Shown here piece after piece: positions 21,801-33,627 of a stretch of DNA of 64,000 nt. The notes under the pieces were generated by a model that saw only the letters and a program-made list of their open reading frames with translations, had not been told where the DNA came from and searched no databases. This DNA is from Isoetes taiwanensis (taxonomy: Eukaryota; Streptophyta; Lycopodiopsida; Isoetales; Isoetaceae). Within the stretch, counting starts at the first letter, position 1; every line of letters starts with the position of its first letter. The stretch is taken from the NCBI GenBank assembly GCA_021234155.1, contig JAJEKV010000073.1:5492001-5556000 (forward strand), given 5' to 3'. Both the position numbers and the translations under genes were made by a program.

Positions 21801-23752
21801 TTGGGTGGTGAATTACCATTATCTGGGCCTAGCTCTGGTTTTGGTGAACTAGAGCTTTGCCAACCTGAGTTACTCGTGTAACTCATATTCTGTGTTTATT
21901 TGACATATGTTTATTTCAAATAGAGATCTTTTTGTCATTGCTAACAATTTGATTGTGGATTATGTAGCAATTCTGGATGGATTACAAATTGCAAGGCCAT
22001 GATTTGTCTGAAGAAGTCTTGAATAAGAGTTCAGAGATATAAAAGGTATGGTTCATTGGTGTGATCCATCACAGCAAAGGTCTGTTTTTCTAAATCAAAA
22101 CACATCATACACACATCATTCATTCACATTCATGAGAAAATGCCAAAAATTCCATCAAATTTTCTCTCTCTCTAAAAACAAAACTAGAGAGAGGAAGTGC
22201 ACATTTATTATCATACATCTTGAAAAGGCAAGAATTGGCCAAGGTGATACCAAAGGTCTAATGCTTTTGTGCATAAATCTCAAATTCCATCTTAAAACTT
22301 TCCACATCATCATCACCAAAAATCATTCACCTCATCATACACATCTCATCCACCTCATCACCATGTCACAAAAGTTTTTCACTAGGAAAAAAATTGTTTG
22401 CCACTTCACTTACTATATCGTCATATCAATTATTTCATTTGCAAAGATCAGTTTGTAAGACTTCGTCAGGATTGCAAATTTGAGGATGTTATGCATATTT
22501 ACTTGCATTAAACCTTTGAACATAGATTCTTTGCATATCAAAGCATATTCTTGAATTTGAATTGCATTGAAATTCGAGTCTGAGAGCAAATGGCACAAGT
22601 TTTGCCAAGGTCACCTTTATCTTGTTTTGAGAAGCACTTCTAACTCAAAATTTGAGTTTTTCTTTGCAATCTCTTTGCTTAGAATGGTCGCCTCAAGCAA
22701 TACAAGAGGTCTTGAACCACTGAGGTTAAAGGTTTGCTAGGAATACTTTCATCAATAAAACATCAATATATAAACATGGATTTAACTAAGAACATACTAG
22801 GATTCTGATACCACTTAGAAAGATTCTAGAACTATACCTCACGACTATCCGTAGCTCCTAAGTCAATCAGGCATGTTCTTGATCAGCCCCCTTGTTCCTT
22901 GGATCTTTGGTTCCTCCCTTCGGCATCTAGGTTGCTGCCAATTGGGCCGCTAGCAAAGAACCCCTTCAATGTCTTCCCCTCTCTCTAATAGAAATGGAGA
23001 TGAATTTGGGAGATGAAGGATTGCTGGATAGGTCAAGAGTCATATACTCTTTCTTTTTTTAGCTTGCTCTGCTTTGGTATTGTACCTCTCTCGTATACTC
23101 TATCATGACCCCTAAGGCCAATGATTAGCATAGATTGCCGTCCCCTCCTTATGTTCAATGTCCAAGCTACTAACCTTATAGCAATGTATACTTTGATGAC
23201 TAAGACCTTGTGTGGCGAATGACTAGGATGTAGTGCAATGATTGTGATGGAGCCACTTATACATCACCCACCTAAAAAAAAAAAATATAACGTCCTCGAC
23301 ATCTAATCCCATGCTATACAATTCACCGCACCGTAAAAAGAAGGGCAGCCTTATATTAGTATTTGATAATTATGTTACTGTAAGGTGACAATTTTATATA
23401 TAATAGCTATACTTATAATGTCGATAATTAAATAGGTATAATTTTAATTGTCTTTATACACTATAATAATAGTTAACTTTAAATCATAATGGTTATTTAC
23501 TCTTTCAAGTTATTCTAAACATTGGAGAATACTCTCTCTTCTTTGTTAATCATCATCATGTAAAATAATGATATCCCACAAGGCTCTAGGATAAACCTCT
23601 CAACCCATCAAAAGAGAAGCAATAGTATAAGGCTGGCCAACATGTTATGATGGATCAACGTCAATAGTGAGAGTTATGGGGGATTGCATACAACATCATA
23701 CAAAGGAATCTTTCCTAGTGAGTTGATCAAGTTTACAAGCATTCAATACCTT
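21801..23752. other. No recognised gene
   Basis: A 136-codon open stretch at 22048-22458 is low-complexity and His/Lys-rich, without a domain. A primer-binding-site-like TTCTGATACCACTT near 22804 (minus strand TGGTATCAG) hints at an old Copia leader, but no LTR pair was identified. Confidence 0.35.
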
Positions 23753-23816
23753 ATGTTTCTTTTGTGAGGTCATGTATATTTTCGATGTTTCTTTTGTGAG
23801 GTCATGTATATTTTCA
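23753..23816. repeat. Two-copy 32-bp tandem duplication
   Basis: ATGTTTCTTTTGTGAGGTCA followed by TGTATATTTTCG at 23753-23784 is repeated at 23785-23816 with one change. Confidence 0.9.
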
Positions 23817-26800
23817 ATGTTGTCCCATGTTGTTTATTCACTCTACCTGTTCAAATCTAGCTAGCTGGGGTAAGTGATACGAACATAATCCAAAACCCCA
23901 CGTAGTTAGACACTTTCTTCCAAAAGGTCTTTAATACGGTCTTAGGTAGAATACCTGAACAAACATAAGGACGTTCACACAAATTATAAACCAAAGCTTA
24001 TTCAAAAATGCTCTCTACCCCTTGTAACTCCTCCCTCGAGCTAGCTGCCCATAATACAAGAATCCAAAAGTTAGGCTGAGGGATAGCAATAGATTATTGA
24101 ACAAGATCAACAGAAGCTTGCTTCCTTTAGAACTAGATCCAATAGCGGAGTAAAACAATCTATTAATTTTGTTCTCAGCAATCAACAATGTGCATTGATT
24201 TGTCCTCAGCAACCTGCTCTACTGATTTACTCTCAAGGATTTCAATCCTTCCCAAGTTATAACAATTCTCTTGTGGTCAAGCAAAATCAAAGTGTTTCAA
24301 TTGCTTACTTAATGAGAGCATTTAAATTATTTTATTAAATCTTGAAGGTATTTGGTAAATTTTGAAACATTTGAAATTTGAAAAAATATCGCAGGTGAGC
24401 TTTAATTGACAGGAAACTTAAAAGCATTTGGAAAATTAAAGAAATACAAATTACTTTGTATGTTCACCAAGCGCATTTCAAAGAATCACCAAAAATCAGA
24501 AGCATCCGGTGAAATTCGTCAAAACATAAGGGTTGTAGTTTTATCCTAGAAATTATAAAAATGCCCTGGGAATGTCCCTACGTTATATTTGACTTTCATG
24601 CACCATATATCTCAAACAAAATAAAAACATAAAAACAAAAAGAGACTTAAGACAACAAAAGAAAACTCAAAAGGACATATAGCAATAGTTGAGCCTCCAG
24701 CGAAATAAAGCCATGACTAATAACTATCATAAGTTCATTGTCTTAAAAAAAAAAAAAAAAAACTCTCAAAAGAGACTTAACAACAAAAGACAACAAAAGG
24801 ACGTATAGCAATAGCCGAGCCTTCATTTAAACTTAACAATTGTGCACATGACTTCCAATTGTTCAGCCTTGACTAACGCCAACTGTAGAAAAGCATGCAA
24901 CTGTCCGGGCCACAATCTTACATATAATGTACCCAGTGAGATTTTTCAAAAACATGTGGCCCTCCAATGGTCTTGCTTAAAGCAAAATGCCCATGTAGGC
25001 AATAAAAGGAGGAAAGGAGCAAGAACTTCATTAAAATTAGGTAAAACATAATGGTTGTTTGTATTATTGAACTTCAATATAACAAAGGGCTACCTTAAGA
25101 ACATTTAAAAATTTTAAACAACCATCCTTGGTTTAACCTAATACTTAATGGGTTAAAAGTGAACTTTTAACATATAAAGTATCCCAAGATACATACCTGG
25201 CCTAAACATGTTATATAAAATGACCTGCTTTCTATATTGGTGTGAAAGTGAATCTCTCTTCTCTCTCTCTCTGGCTTGTTCCAATACCATGTGCAAGTGA
25301 AACAAGAAGAGGAGAAGACGCTCTAGTGAAGTAGGTAAAAGAGAGAACAAGCCTAGCTATATCGTAGTAGGGTGACATGGCATAGATGGGCCACGTCATA
25401 TGTAGGTTAGGGTTAGGTCAGTTTCTAACTGTAATAATTTGGACAGAACATGATGCTCATCCACATTGTCCACTAGGGAGGTTACATGATTGTAGGAACT
25501 AAGGGCGCATACAACTCAATTTTTCGAGGACACCTTCCAAAAATCTCGAGACGAACTGAGTTTTGTTTCTTGAAATTTTCAGGTCATGACTTCAGCGCAT
25601 CGATGGAAATTGCAGCAGAATTGAGCCTTCTTGATTTCGGATGACGTGGCAAATTCAAAAAACTGTTTTGGAGTAGGTATCAAATAGAGCATCAATGTCT
25701 TCAAGATGAGTAACAAGGGTCCATGCTGCCAGTGGCCCTGATCCACTTTCTAAGCATAACACAAGAAAAAGATCAAAATGAAGATGACAAAGGATCATCA
25801 GGCGAGCCATTGTCCCAAATCAGTTAGTAGGGCTACAACTTGGCTTCAAAGGCAATCAAACTTTGCGTTTTCCCAGCACATGGGAACCCATTTCTTCATG
25901 TGTACTAAGCGATTCATTAGACAAGAATAGCATCTTAGGTACTAAAGCGGTCAATGTAGGCTGCTCCTTCCTTGTTCCTCCGTTGTTGGTTCATCGCTCA
26001 AAAGAAACTTTAGATCTCGCTGTAAAAAGGACTGGCTTTTGTTGACTGCATGTTTTGGCTGCTTCAATCCAACTAGCTTTAAACCTTCTTCAATTAAGCT
26101 GAAATAATCAAAGAGATATGCTACCAATCAAGCACCATGTATCTTCATGAATTTTGGATAAGAATAAAAACTTACAAGCCACAGAGCTGCTTTTGGGAAA
26201 TCGCCAACTGACGATCCAGAAAAGCATCTTCATGCCGGAAACTCAACCATATGTACAAATCCAGCACCTGTACCGCATCATAATGTGGCGTTTGTCAGTA
26301 TCTTTTCCCAATATGTAATTCCCCCAATGACAATATGGCATCAGACCTTATGTAATGATTCCAATTGAACTAAATCGTTTAGCGTTCGCGGTATACTTGC
26401 AGTAGCAGGTGCCAAGAACTTTCTCAGTCGTACTCGTTTTTTTGCAGAATAAGTACTTGCGAACTAAGAAAGGAATATCATGCTTCCAGTGAGTTAACCA
26501 TGTGTGATTCTGACTTAGAGTAGTTCTTCTCTTTTAAGTATATCTCAGTGAATTGGTCTTCTTCAATGCAATGTTACATTATATGAAAGAAAATGCAGCT
26601 CACCTCAAGCATAGCACCCATCACAACTTGATTTAACTTGTCAACGGGACTGCATAATGTCCATATGGAACGACTCAAATTGCTATGCCCACACTCTCAG
26701 ATGAAATTACAAAACAGTACCAACAGAGCCCTACCACATGCAGAAAAGATAACGGTCTTCTAATGTCATTGGTATGTCATTCAGCAACTTTGCAATATCC

Positions 26801-27260
26801 TAGGATTAAAAAAGAGAATAACATTATCCAAAACTGCAGATGAGATAAAGCTGAGTATATCACAAGCTTTTTCAAAAAGTCAAAAAGAGAGTACTACCTG
26901 AACAATCTTTTGAAATTAGGTTAGAAATAAAAACAAAATTTATTATCCTGGTTAATTGGAAATTTCATCCTGAGAAAACAGGAAAGAACCTGTCAAATTA
27001 TAAGCAGGAAAGAACTTGACAATTTCTAAGAAAAAACCTAGCAAAGCAAGAAAAGTTTTCAAATTTAATATAAGTATGACACCTATTGCTGTTGTATATA
27101 CCACATGAGCTCCTAGGACTCTTCATTAGCGACACGTGATAATTTCTCATATACTGACACCTGTTAGGCTGAATGTGCGACATAACTCACATAATGATGT
27201 GTACAGCAACAGTCAAGCCAAAGCTGCTAGCATTTACTATTTCCTAGCTAATGGTAGTAG
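23817..27260. other. No supported gene
   Basis: An imperfect ~110-bp direct repeat lies at about 24640-24720 and 24770-24840 (GAGACTTAA...ACAACAAAAG...GGACATATAGCAATAGTTGAGCC versus GGACGTATAGCAATAGCCGAGCC). Short ORFs such as 25863-26045 show no domain. There is no LTR pair or RNA gene. Confidence 0.35.
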
Positions 27261-27467
27261 GTGGAAGTCTGTTGCTAAATTAGTGTCTTAAGTTCGCGGG
27301 AGGATATTATGACAAGTGGCTATTGATGGATTTAATCAACTAGGAGAAACAAGGAGAGAAGATGAAAACCAGAATCTCATGATTATTTAAACTCATGACC
27401 GACTAGAAAACATAGAAAACGTCACCTATAAATGGTAACATATCAGCTCTAGTGCCACTTGTCCTAA

Positions 27468-27546
27468 TGACCAAATATTACCCCTAGAGACATCTAACTT
27501 TTAACCTTTACACAAACATTACTTAGTTTACTCGTTATATCCTTCA
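27468..27546 (-). repeat. 79-bp direct repeat, possible short LTR of an old Copia relic (A, left)
   Basis: On the minus strand it starts TGAAGGATATAACGAG and ends TTTGGTCA, and is matched at 30782-30860. A purine tract (AAAGGGGGGAAA on the minus strand) lies directly upstream, as for a 3' LTR. There is no matching primer-binding site or target duplication, so the LTR call is tentative. Confidence 0.5.
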
Positions 27547-27549
27547 TTT

Positions 27550-27913
27550 CCCCCCTTTAATGAGTAAACTTTAAGAAAATATTTATAAAGTCACTGCGGG
27601 GAGATATTCTTCAAACTGTAAACTCCAAGTTTGCTTCTAAATGCTTCGAACTTCTCTTTTGGAAGTGGCTTGGTCATAATATCTGTTTGCTGATCATGTG
27701 TATTGCAGTAAATAAGCTCAATAATACCATCTAGTATCTTTTCTCCGATAAAATGATACTGCACTTCAATGTGCTTGCTGCGCGCATGGAAATTAGGATT
27801 GTTTGCTAGCTGAATGCTGCTCAAATTGTCACAATAAATGACAGTCTTGTTCTGCCTCAGAATTTGCAAAGCATCAAACACTTTGTGGAACAAATGGCTC
27901 CCATCGACTACCT
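27550..27913 (-). pseudogene. Copia RNase H C-terminus, part of a deleted Copia relic (A)
   Basis: The minus-strand frame encodes VIYCDNLSSIQLANNP, FHARSKHIEVQYHFI and QTDIMTKPLPKEKFEAFRSK, the end of Ty1/Copia polymerase RNase H. Directly upstream in the pre-insertion order (across the nested LTR element at 27919-30578) is a gag N-terminus at 30696-30584. So gag start and RNase H end were adjacent before the nested insertion: the relic had already lost protease, integrase and reverse transcriptase. Confidence 0.82.
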
Positions 27914-27918
27914 CCCAT

Positions 27919-28110
27919 TGATAGCCTGAGGAAATCCTGAAGGATGAAGGAAAGACAAGGACAGAAGCGTAAGCACCTACTAGCTCCTAGAGTGAACTTA
28001 TTGGAATGAGGCGTGACTATGGCTAATATATAGAGTGCCATGTCAGCAACAAAGTGATGACTCAGCATGCACAGTCATCACCACATGTGGAGTATGATAA
28101 TACTCTAAAA
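27919..28110 (-). repeat. 3' LTR of gag-only element (A)
   Basis: 192 bp, matching 30387-30578. Its outer bases on the minus strand are TTTTAG instead of TGTTAG. Confidence 0.9.
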
Positions 28111-28184
28111 TCCCCCCTGATGACGTGCATGACTGAAAAATCAAAAAGAAAAGTAACAGAAAGGAAAGAACATCCCCCCCGAGA

Positions 28185-29676
28185 TCAAGCAGTGCTCATA
28201 AGATAAAGCAAACTCAACCAGAATATAAGCCATGACTGGCATTTGACTTGGGCTTTGAACCAAATCTTCCTGCCCCTGTAGCATTCTCTTTGCACGTGAA
28301 TCTCTTGTAGTGCAGAATCACTATACTGAAAATTTCTGCTCAATCTTGAAGCCTGCTGCAACTCAGGTACTTGTACTTCTGACACGTGAGCAAATATATC
28401 CATCCAAGGAAGCTCAAAAACCAACTTATCTTTGAAATCTAGAGTATGCACTTGATGCGCAAATACTTCATCGCAAAAGACCAGAGAAGCATCTGACAAA
28501 TGATCATTCCTTAATGGAAACCATTCCAACTTCTGATACATGCTTTCATAACCATTTTTAGGTGGTGTGCTAGTGCATTCAAAGATCAATGCAGTTGCAG
28601 CATGGTCTGGTATGTACATGATGCTTTGTGCCATTGAAGATAAACCAGCAACATCCATAAAATTATCAATATATAAAAAGGTACCTCTAACTGCTGAATG
28701 ATATCTTGTGATGCTTTCTCTACTATACGACATGAATCTAAGTCTTCTAACCCGAGATTGTGGTACTTATTTTCATATTCATCTCGAATTCATTTCCATA
28801 AAGCGGACAATCATTGTCTACCTCATTGTTGTCTTGTAAAATGGTCCTAGCTGCATCTCTATGTGCTGCAACATAATTCCAGATCTCCTTGATCAAAAAG
28901 CAATCATTACCAATCATTACCTGAGAAGGCAACTCTAACTGCAACTTCAGTAATCTCTGAGAATTAGTTGTATCTTGGTTTTCTCTATACATGAAAGAAT
29001 CTGAATCTTCAAGAACCTGATCTATACTTTGATGATCATCTTGTTCTTGCAGCAGATTTGTATGCCCTTTGAAAACAGAGAATATATTAGACTGCTCCGT
29101 TTATCTCTCATTTCCAATGCCTGCTAGCGTATCCCCAAGAGGTCCAAACAAATTCTTATTATCATCAACAAGATTAGCAACTGGTAAGATCAAGAAATCA
29201 GCTGAGTTTTGTTCTTCATAAATTTTTACCAGGGTTGACTCCCATTGTTTCTCTTTCTTTTGCCTTTTGTTTTTCTTCTTCTTGCTAAGAGAACCTTGCA
29301 CTTGAGTTTCTGTCTGAGACTTTTCAAAATAACCCTTCTCAATTTGAGATTTCTGTTGCTTCTTCTTGTGTTGATTATCCTGCCCAAATTCAGATCTCAA
29401 GTAGTCCCAGAGCTCTTGGGAACTACAAAATGTAGCTTTCCAAATCTTTAAACTCAAAGGATCTTCTATAGTTAGCTTTATAGATTTTGAAACTAGATAG
29501 TCCTTATCAAAAGTAATCTCAGAAACATGTTGTCCTCTTGCAACATGCCGCAGATCTTGTGAAATTAAAGCCCAGGTCATGTGAAATCTCCATTTTTCAT
29601 GGTTCTGACCATTTAGAAACTTATCTTTCAGCGGAGCTACAATCTCGTACAACCCTAACATCCTAACTCCTAACAT
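28185..29676 (-). pseudogene. Gag-like ORF of the gag-only element, broken copy (A)
   Basis: Three open pieces (29676-29101, 28992-28747, 28733-28185) correspond to the single 476-codon ORF in copy B (45859-44429). The first ~110 residues resemble Copia-type gag (FLNGQNHEKWRFHMTWAL, IWKATFCSSQELWDYL). A lysine-rich stretch (KKKKNKRQKKEK) follows, then about 330 residues of no recognised domain with many acidic residues. A stop near 29101 and indels near 28740-28790 break it here. Tandem 39-bp leader repeats lie upstream at about 30243-30318. Confidence 0.8.
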
Positions 29677-30242
29677 CCTAACATCCTAACATGCAAACAT
29701 CCTAACTCCAGTTCCAGCATCTACACGAAAATTTTCAACAGAAACTAACGCCACATGGCATACAGAAACTCGTGGCAAGATGCAATCTGGTAAAATCGAC
29801 CAACAGACCTATCCAAACTTCAAATCCGGCAATGTCTGTTGCCGCAAACACGACACAAACAGCAAATCCGAGCCAAACCCTGTAAAAACACAGCCAAATC
29901 TTGAGAAATCACCCCCGGCACTGTACCTGTCAGATTTGCAAAGCTCCCAGTCTTTTGCAAAGCTCCCAGTCTATGCCCTGTGCTTTCACAATTTTGTCAA
30001 ATTGCCAAGACTCCCAGTCTAGCCCTGTGTTTGCACCATCTACAAGATTCCCAGACCAGACGAATTTGCACCTTAACTTCGGCCCTTTACAACCGAGAAA
30101 TGTACAAATCCCTTTGCAGTCAATTGATCTTGCGAGTAACCTTACCAAGAAATTGACTCGAGTTTCACTGATCTAATCCACCCCAGATTTCTAGAGCATC
30201 TGTATCAAGATATCTCAGAACATCTGTGTGCCAATCAGACCA

Positions 30243-30318
30243 AGCCTTTGAGAGCTTAACTTCCAAGTCAAAAAACTCACTAAGCCTTTGAGAGCTTAAC
30301 TTCCAAGTCAAAAAACTC
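30243..30318. repeat. 39-bp tandem repeat in the leader of the gag-only element (A)
   Basis: AGCCTTTGAGAGCTTAACTT CCAAGTCAAAAAACTCACT occurs twice in tandem. A second small repeat, TTTGCAAAGCTCCCAGTCT, is doubled near 29936-29973. Confidence 0.9.
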
Positions 30319-30374
30319 ACTGAGAATTTTGAAGATCAACCGTGATCGACTTGCTAACCTCCCCCTTCAGATAG

Positions 30375-30386
30375 GCTCTGATACCA
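30375..30386 (-). promoter_or_regulatory. Primer-binding site (initiator tRNA-Met) of the gag-only element (A)
   Basis: The minus strand reads TGGTATCAGAGC, directly adjoining the 5' LTR end ...GGCTATCA. Confidence 0.92.
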
Positions 30387-30578
30387 TGATAGCCTGAGGA
30401 AATCCTGAAGGATGAAGGAAAGACAAGGACAGAAGCATAAGCACCTACTAGCTCCTAGAGTGAACTTACCGGAATGAGGCGTGACTATGGCTAATATATA
30501 GAGTGCCATGTCAGCAACAAAGTGATGACTCAGCATGCACAGTCATCACCACACGTGGAGCATGATAATACTCTAACA
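30387..30578 (-). repeat. 5' LTR of gag-only element (A)
   Basis: 192 bp, with TG...CA ends on the minus strand. It is followed at 30579 by the CCCAT target duplication. Confidence 0.92.
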
Positions 30579-30583
30579 CCCAT

Positions 30584-30696
30584 AAACCTTTAATCTGAAA
30601 AAAGCCTTTCATCAAATTCTTCCATGAATTGTAATTCTTTTTGCCAACCAAGATGAACCTATTCTGGTTCAGGGTCTTCTCCAAGTTCAGTTCCAT
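30584..30696 (-). pseudogene. Copia gag N-terminus, split from its relic by the gag-only insertion (A)
   Basis: The minus strand encodes MELNLEKTLNQNRFIL, then GKKNYNSWKNLMKGFF and KGLW, the N-terminal gag pattern of Copia. It continues across the nested element into the EVVDGS region at 27913. Confidence 0.8.
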
Positions 30697-30781
30697 TTAT
30701 CCGAACCTGAAACTGCTCAATTTACATTTACACCAAAACGGCATCAAAAAAGGATAAAGGAACATTAATCATTATCTCTAA

Positions 30782-30860
30782 TGACCAAACATTACCCCTA
30801 GAGACGTCTAACTTTTAACCTTCACACAAACATTACTTAGTTTACTCATTATATCCTTCA
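30782..30860 (-). repeat. 79-bp direct repeat, possible short LTR of the old Copia relic (A, right)
   Basis: Matches 27468-27546 with a handful of substitutions. TG...CA ends on the minus strand. Confidence 0.5.
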
Positions 30861-32048
30861 GCTATATAACTCTAGACTCCCTTTATTTCCTCACTCTGCC
30901 TGGTAGGTTAGATCTTCATTTAGGTGCTCCTATTTTTTGCCTTGTAGACTGCAGGATTTATGAGATTGTAAATATCTCCATTTTATTTCATAAACAAATT
31001 CATTTCATAAACAAAATAAGGGAATGATGGTTTATGCATATAAAGGAACTACAGTTTACCAGAATAGATTCTGAATTGCACAAAAAGTAATGCGATGACA
31101 ATTGTGCACATTGAAGAAACTTCTCCTGCAGTAGTATGTACTTATGCCCATCAATAGAATACATCGTAGCTTATGTATGAAAAACATCATCTTATTGCTA
31201 TCGTGACTAGACAAATACAAAAGTGACAAACAGCAACTCCCTAAATAAACTTAAAACAAATATAATCTGCAATGCTAATGTCTACAAGGTTGATATCAAG
31301 CCAACGAGCCCATACGGGAGGAACAGGGTCCGATCTGAGTGTTTTGTGGATGGATTATCACAAGTTGCTGGAGTCAGGTTGATCCAGCTGCACAAGAATT
31401 AGAATGCAAGTGTTGAGGTATCAAATATACATAAGCCATATTTGTGCTATTTCAGTTAGACTTATATGCTGGCAAGTATGTTGATGTCACACTGCCAACG
31501 CCTATCTGTAGTTAGAGCTTGTAGTGTCTGTCAGGCGCTCATATTTTGTATCTTTCTTCCACAATGAATTACATTACAATGCTTATAATCAGCAACACTA
31601 ATGACATGGCAATTTAGCATATAGACCTAAGGATCTACTATGGGCATTCGACTTGCACTTTTGTTTTTGTCCTTCAATCTGTATTTTGTCTGCTTCGGCC
31701 CAGATTTCACTACTGCGGCAGATTGAGACCTGCTCGCATCAAGTACCAGGTTTTGGAAGCAAACTGCAGGAATCGGCATTCCACAGAAGACATGGTCGTT
31801 CACATATTCAAGCTCACTCTAGCCAGATGAAAGGCTTCCCATGCATCTGCCGGGCGAGATTCCCCATCACAAGAAACTCAGAGATCTGACTCCACGTCAG
31901 GGATCTCCACCCTGCAGCGAAATCCCAACAGCGGGTCAATCGCTGATGTCAATGCTAATGTGCAGCACGCAGATTCATTCCACAACAACTGCCACCGTAG
32001 TGGAATCTGGATCTTAGGTTTTTCCTGGCTAGTAGGGCCGTTCTCAAG
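30861..32048. other. No recognised gene (copy A)
   Basis: The same sequence recurs at 47101-48279. If the plus-strand primer-binding site at 32049 is genuine, the end of this stretch would be the 5' LTR of a plus-strand element, but no partner LTR was found. Confidence 0.35.
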
Positions 32049-32060
32049 TGGTATCAGAGC
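32049..32060 (+). promoter_or_regulatory. Plus-strand primer-binding-site-like motif (A)
   Basis: TGGTATCAGAGC followed by CCATGGTCAGC and an open leader peptide (MVSKILEKVEKGQAENW). It suggests the 5' end of an otherwise unrecognised LTR element. Copy B has it at 48280-48291. Confidence 0.55.
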
Positions 32061-33627
32061 CCATGGTCAGCAAAATTCTTGAAAAGGTTGAAAAGGGGCA
32101 AGCTGAGAATTGGAGACTAAATCCCGCTGGTTTGCTAGAGGAAGCAATGTGAGCGGATCCCGATTAGCATCACACTCGTGTTTGATACATGCACCATGTA
32201 GGCAATTACAGGCAGGGCAAATGCAGACCATATCTATTTTCAATCGCATAACTTACATTTTTTATTCCGGTGACAGAGCAGCAAACGCCCAAGAAGATTT
32301 GGGATAGCCGGTTTGGATACGTAGGAGAACTGGAAGCCAGTTTCAATATGCCCTAAACGACAAACTCCAGGGCAACTTCAGTTTTTCAGATGCAGTAATG
32401 GTGCATCTGAAAACTCTACCAGATGCAGTTCCGTGTCACCCAGATTGAGTTCCCATGGAAGCAATGGGAACAGCAAATCGTGGAGCCAGGAGTGCCATAT
32501 GGCACAGTATTTCCGGTAGAAGATCCTAATGGAGATGGACCCTAAGACATGTTTTATCTCAAATTTTGCAATTTCTTTGCATGCATTAGTGTAGATCGGG
32601 TCTGAAATGCAAATGAGTTCAGAAAGGTCTCAAATTTGTTCACGTCGGCTTTGTTCACGCCGAATTTAAATTCTCTGCGCCCGTTTTTTTCTTGCACCGG
32701 ATTCTTCTCGCCCCTTCTTTTTCCCGCCAGAAATTGGGTTCGATTTGTCAATACATAGTTACAAGCCTTGTATTGCACGCTCTTATTTTTCCAAGTTCCA
32801 TAGACTTGTTCAGAAATAGCTTAGAATTATCCTGACACATTGTCGACAAACTGATGTGCTGGTTCAAATTGTGTCTTTTGAAAGGAATCTGATTGCTGTG
32901 TTCAAGCAGATCGAGGTTTCTTGCTGAACTCCGACGAACTGGAATTGAATGTCAAGTGGCTGAAGTGAACAGCATTTAGTCTCGAAATTGCAATTTTTGT
33001 TGCTTGTTCTTGGTCATGCTACTAAATTACCACATTTTCTATCCTCTTGGCTAAGATATTTAGCACGCCCCAGCTCAATTTCCAGCTGATGAGGGACACC
33101 ATAAACTTCCACATGGGTCAATGTTGAGAAAAAGAGGAGAAAGGAACAAAGAATTTATTATCATCTACTAAAGATCAGAATTTGTAGACCTGTTAGATAT
33201 TTTCAAATGCATTTCAGACCTGTTAATGCACCCTTCTTTTGTTTTTTCTATGACCCAAGCATTTTCCATTGGGCATAGTATCACTAGAAAGAAGTACGCA
33301 TTGAAAAGAAATACAGAATTAAAGCCTTGAAGCAGAGAAACCACAAACACTATGCAAAATTACCAGCACATCTGCAAATGATAAGGATGGATGCACAGAG
33401 CAATATAGCGCCAGTTGGTCAAAAGTGGGAAAGATACCAGCTGCCTGTGAAAAGCTTAATCAGAACCATGATCCTGCTCAATGAATATGAAATGAAGCAT
33501 AAAGAACAAAAAATAAGTTTTAAAAACATTTGCAACTTAAAAAACAATGCAAGCGATCATGTTAAGTGAGCTAGCCCCATTGCTTTTACCCTTCCCTTCC
33601 ATGGAACTGATGTTAGAAGCTGTTTTT
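32061..33627. other. No recognised gene (copy A)
   Basis: Stop-dense, AT-rich sequence with a run of short ORFs without domains. It is duplicated at 48292-49851. Confidence 0.35.

Larger units (their letters stand above)
27919..30578 (-). mobile_element. Gag-only LTR retrotransposon (TR-GAG-like), 2.66 kb, TSD CCCAT (A)
   Basis: The 192-bp LTRs at 27919-28110 and 30387-30578 read TGTTAGAGTATTATCA... to ...GGCTATCA on the minus strand. The primer-binding site TGGTATCAGAGC, complementary to initiator tRNA-Met, abuts the 5' LTR at 30375-30386. A G-rich purine tract precedes the 3' LTR (CAGGGGGGAT). CCCAT flanks both sides (27914-27918 and 30579-30583). The single long ORF has a gag-like start but no protease, integrase or polymerase, so movement must depend on another element. 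The LTRs are nearly identical apart from the 3' LTR terminal bases. Confidence 0.92.

Noticed and set aside
22048-22458. 136-codon His/Lys-rich ORF as a gene
   Set aside because: Composition follows CATCAT/TCATCA-rich low-complexity DNA; no domain was recognised.
30375-30386. tRNA-Met gene at TGGTATCAGAGC motifs (also 33825, 34030, 42224, 46621, 58425)
   Set aside because: Only the 12-base 3' complement is present, beside LTR ends; there is no cloverleaf. They are primer-binding sites.
27468-30860. Calling the 79-bp repeats a definite TRIM or short-LTR element
   Set aside because: The primer-binding site and target duplication are absent at the expected positions; only the purine tract and TG...CA ends support it.
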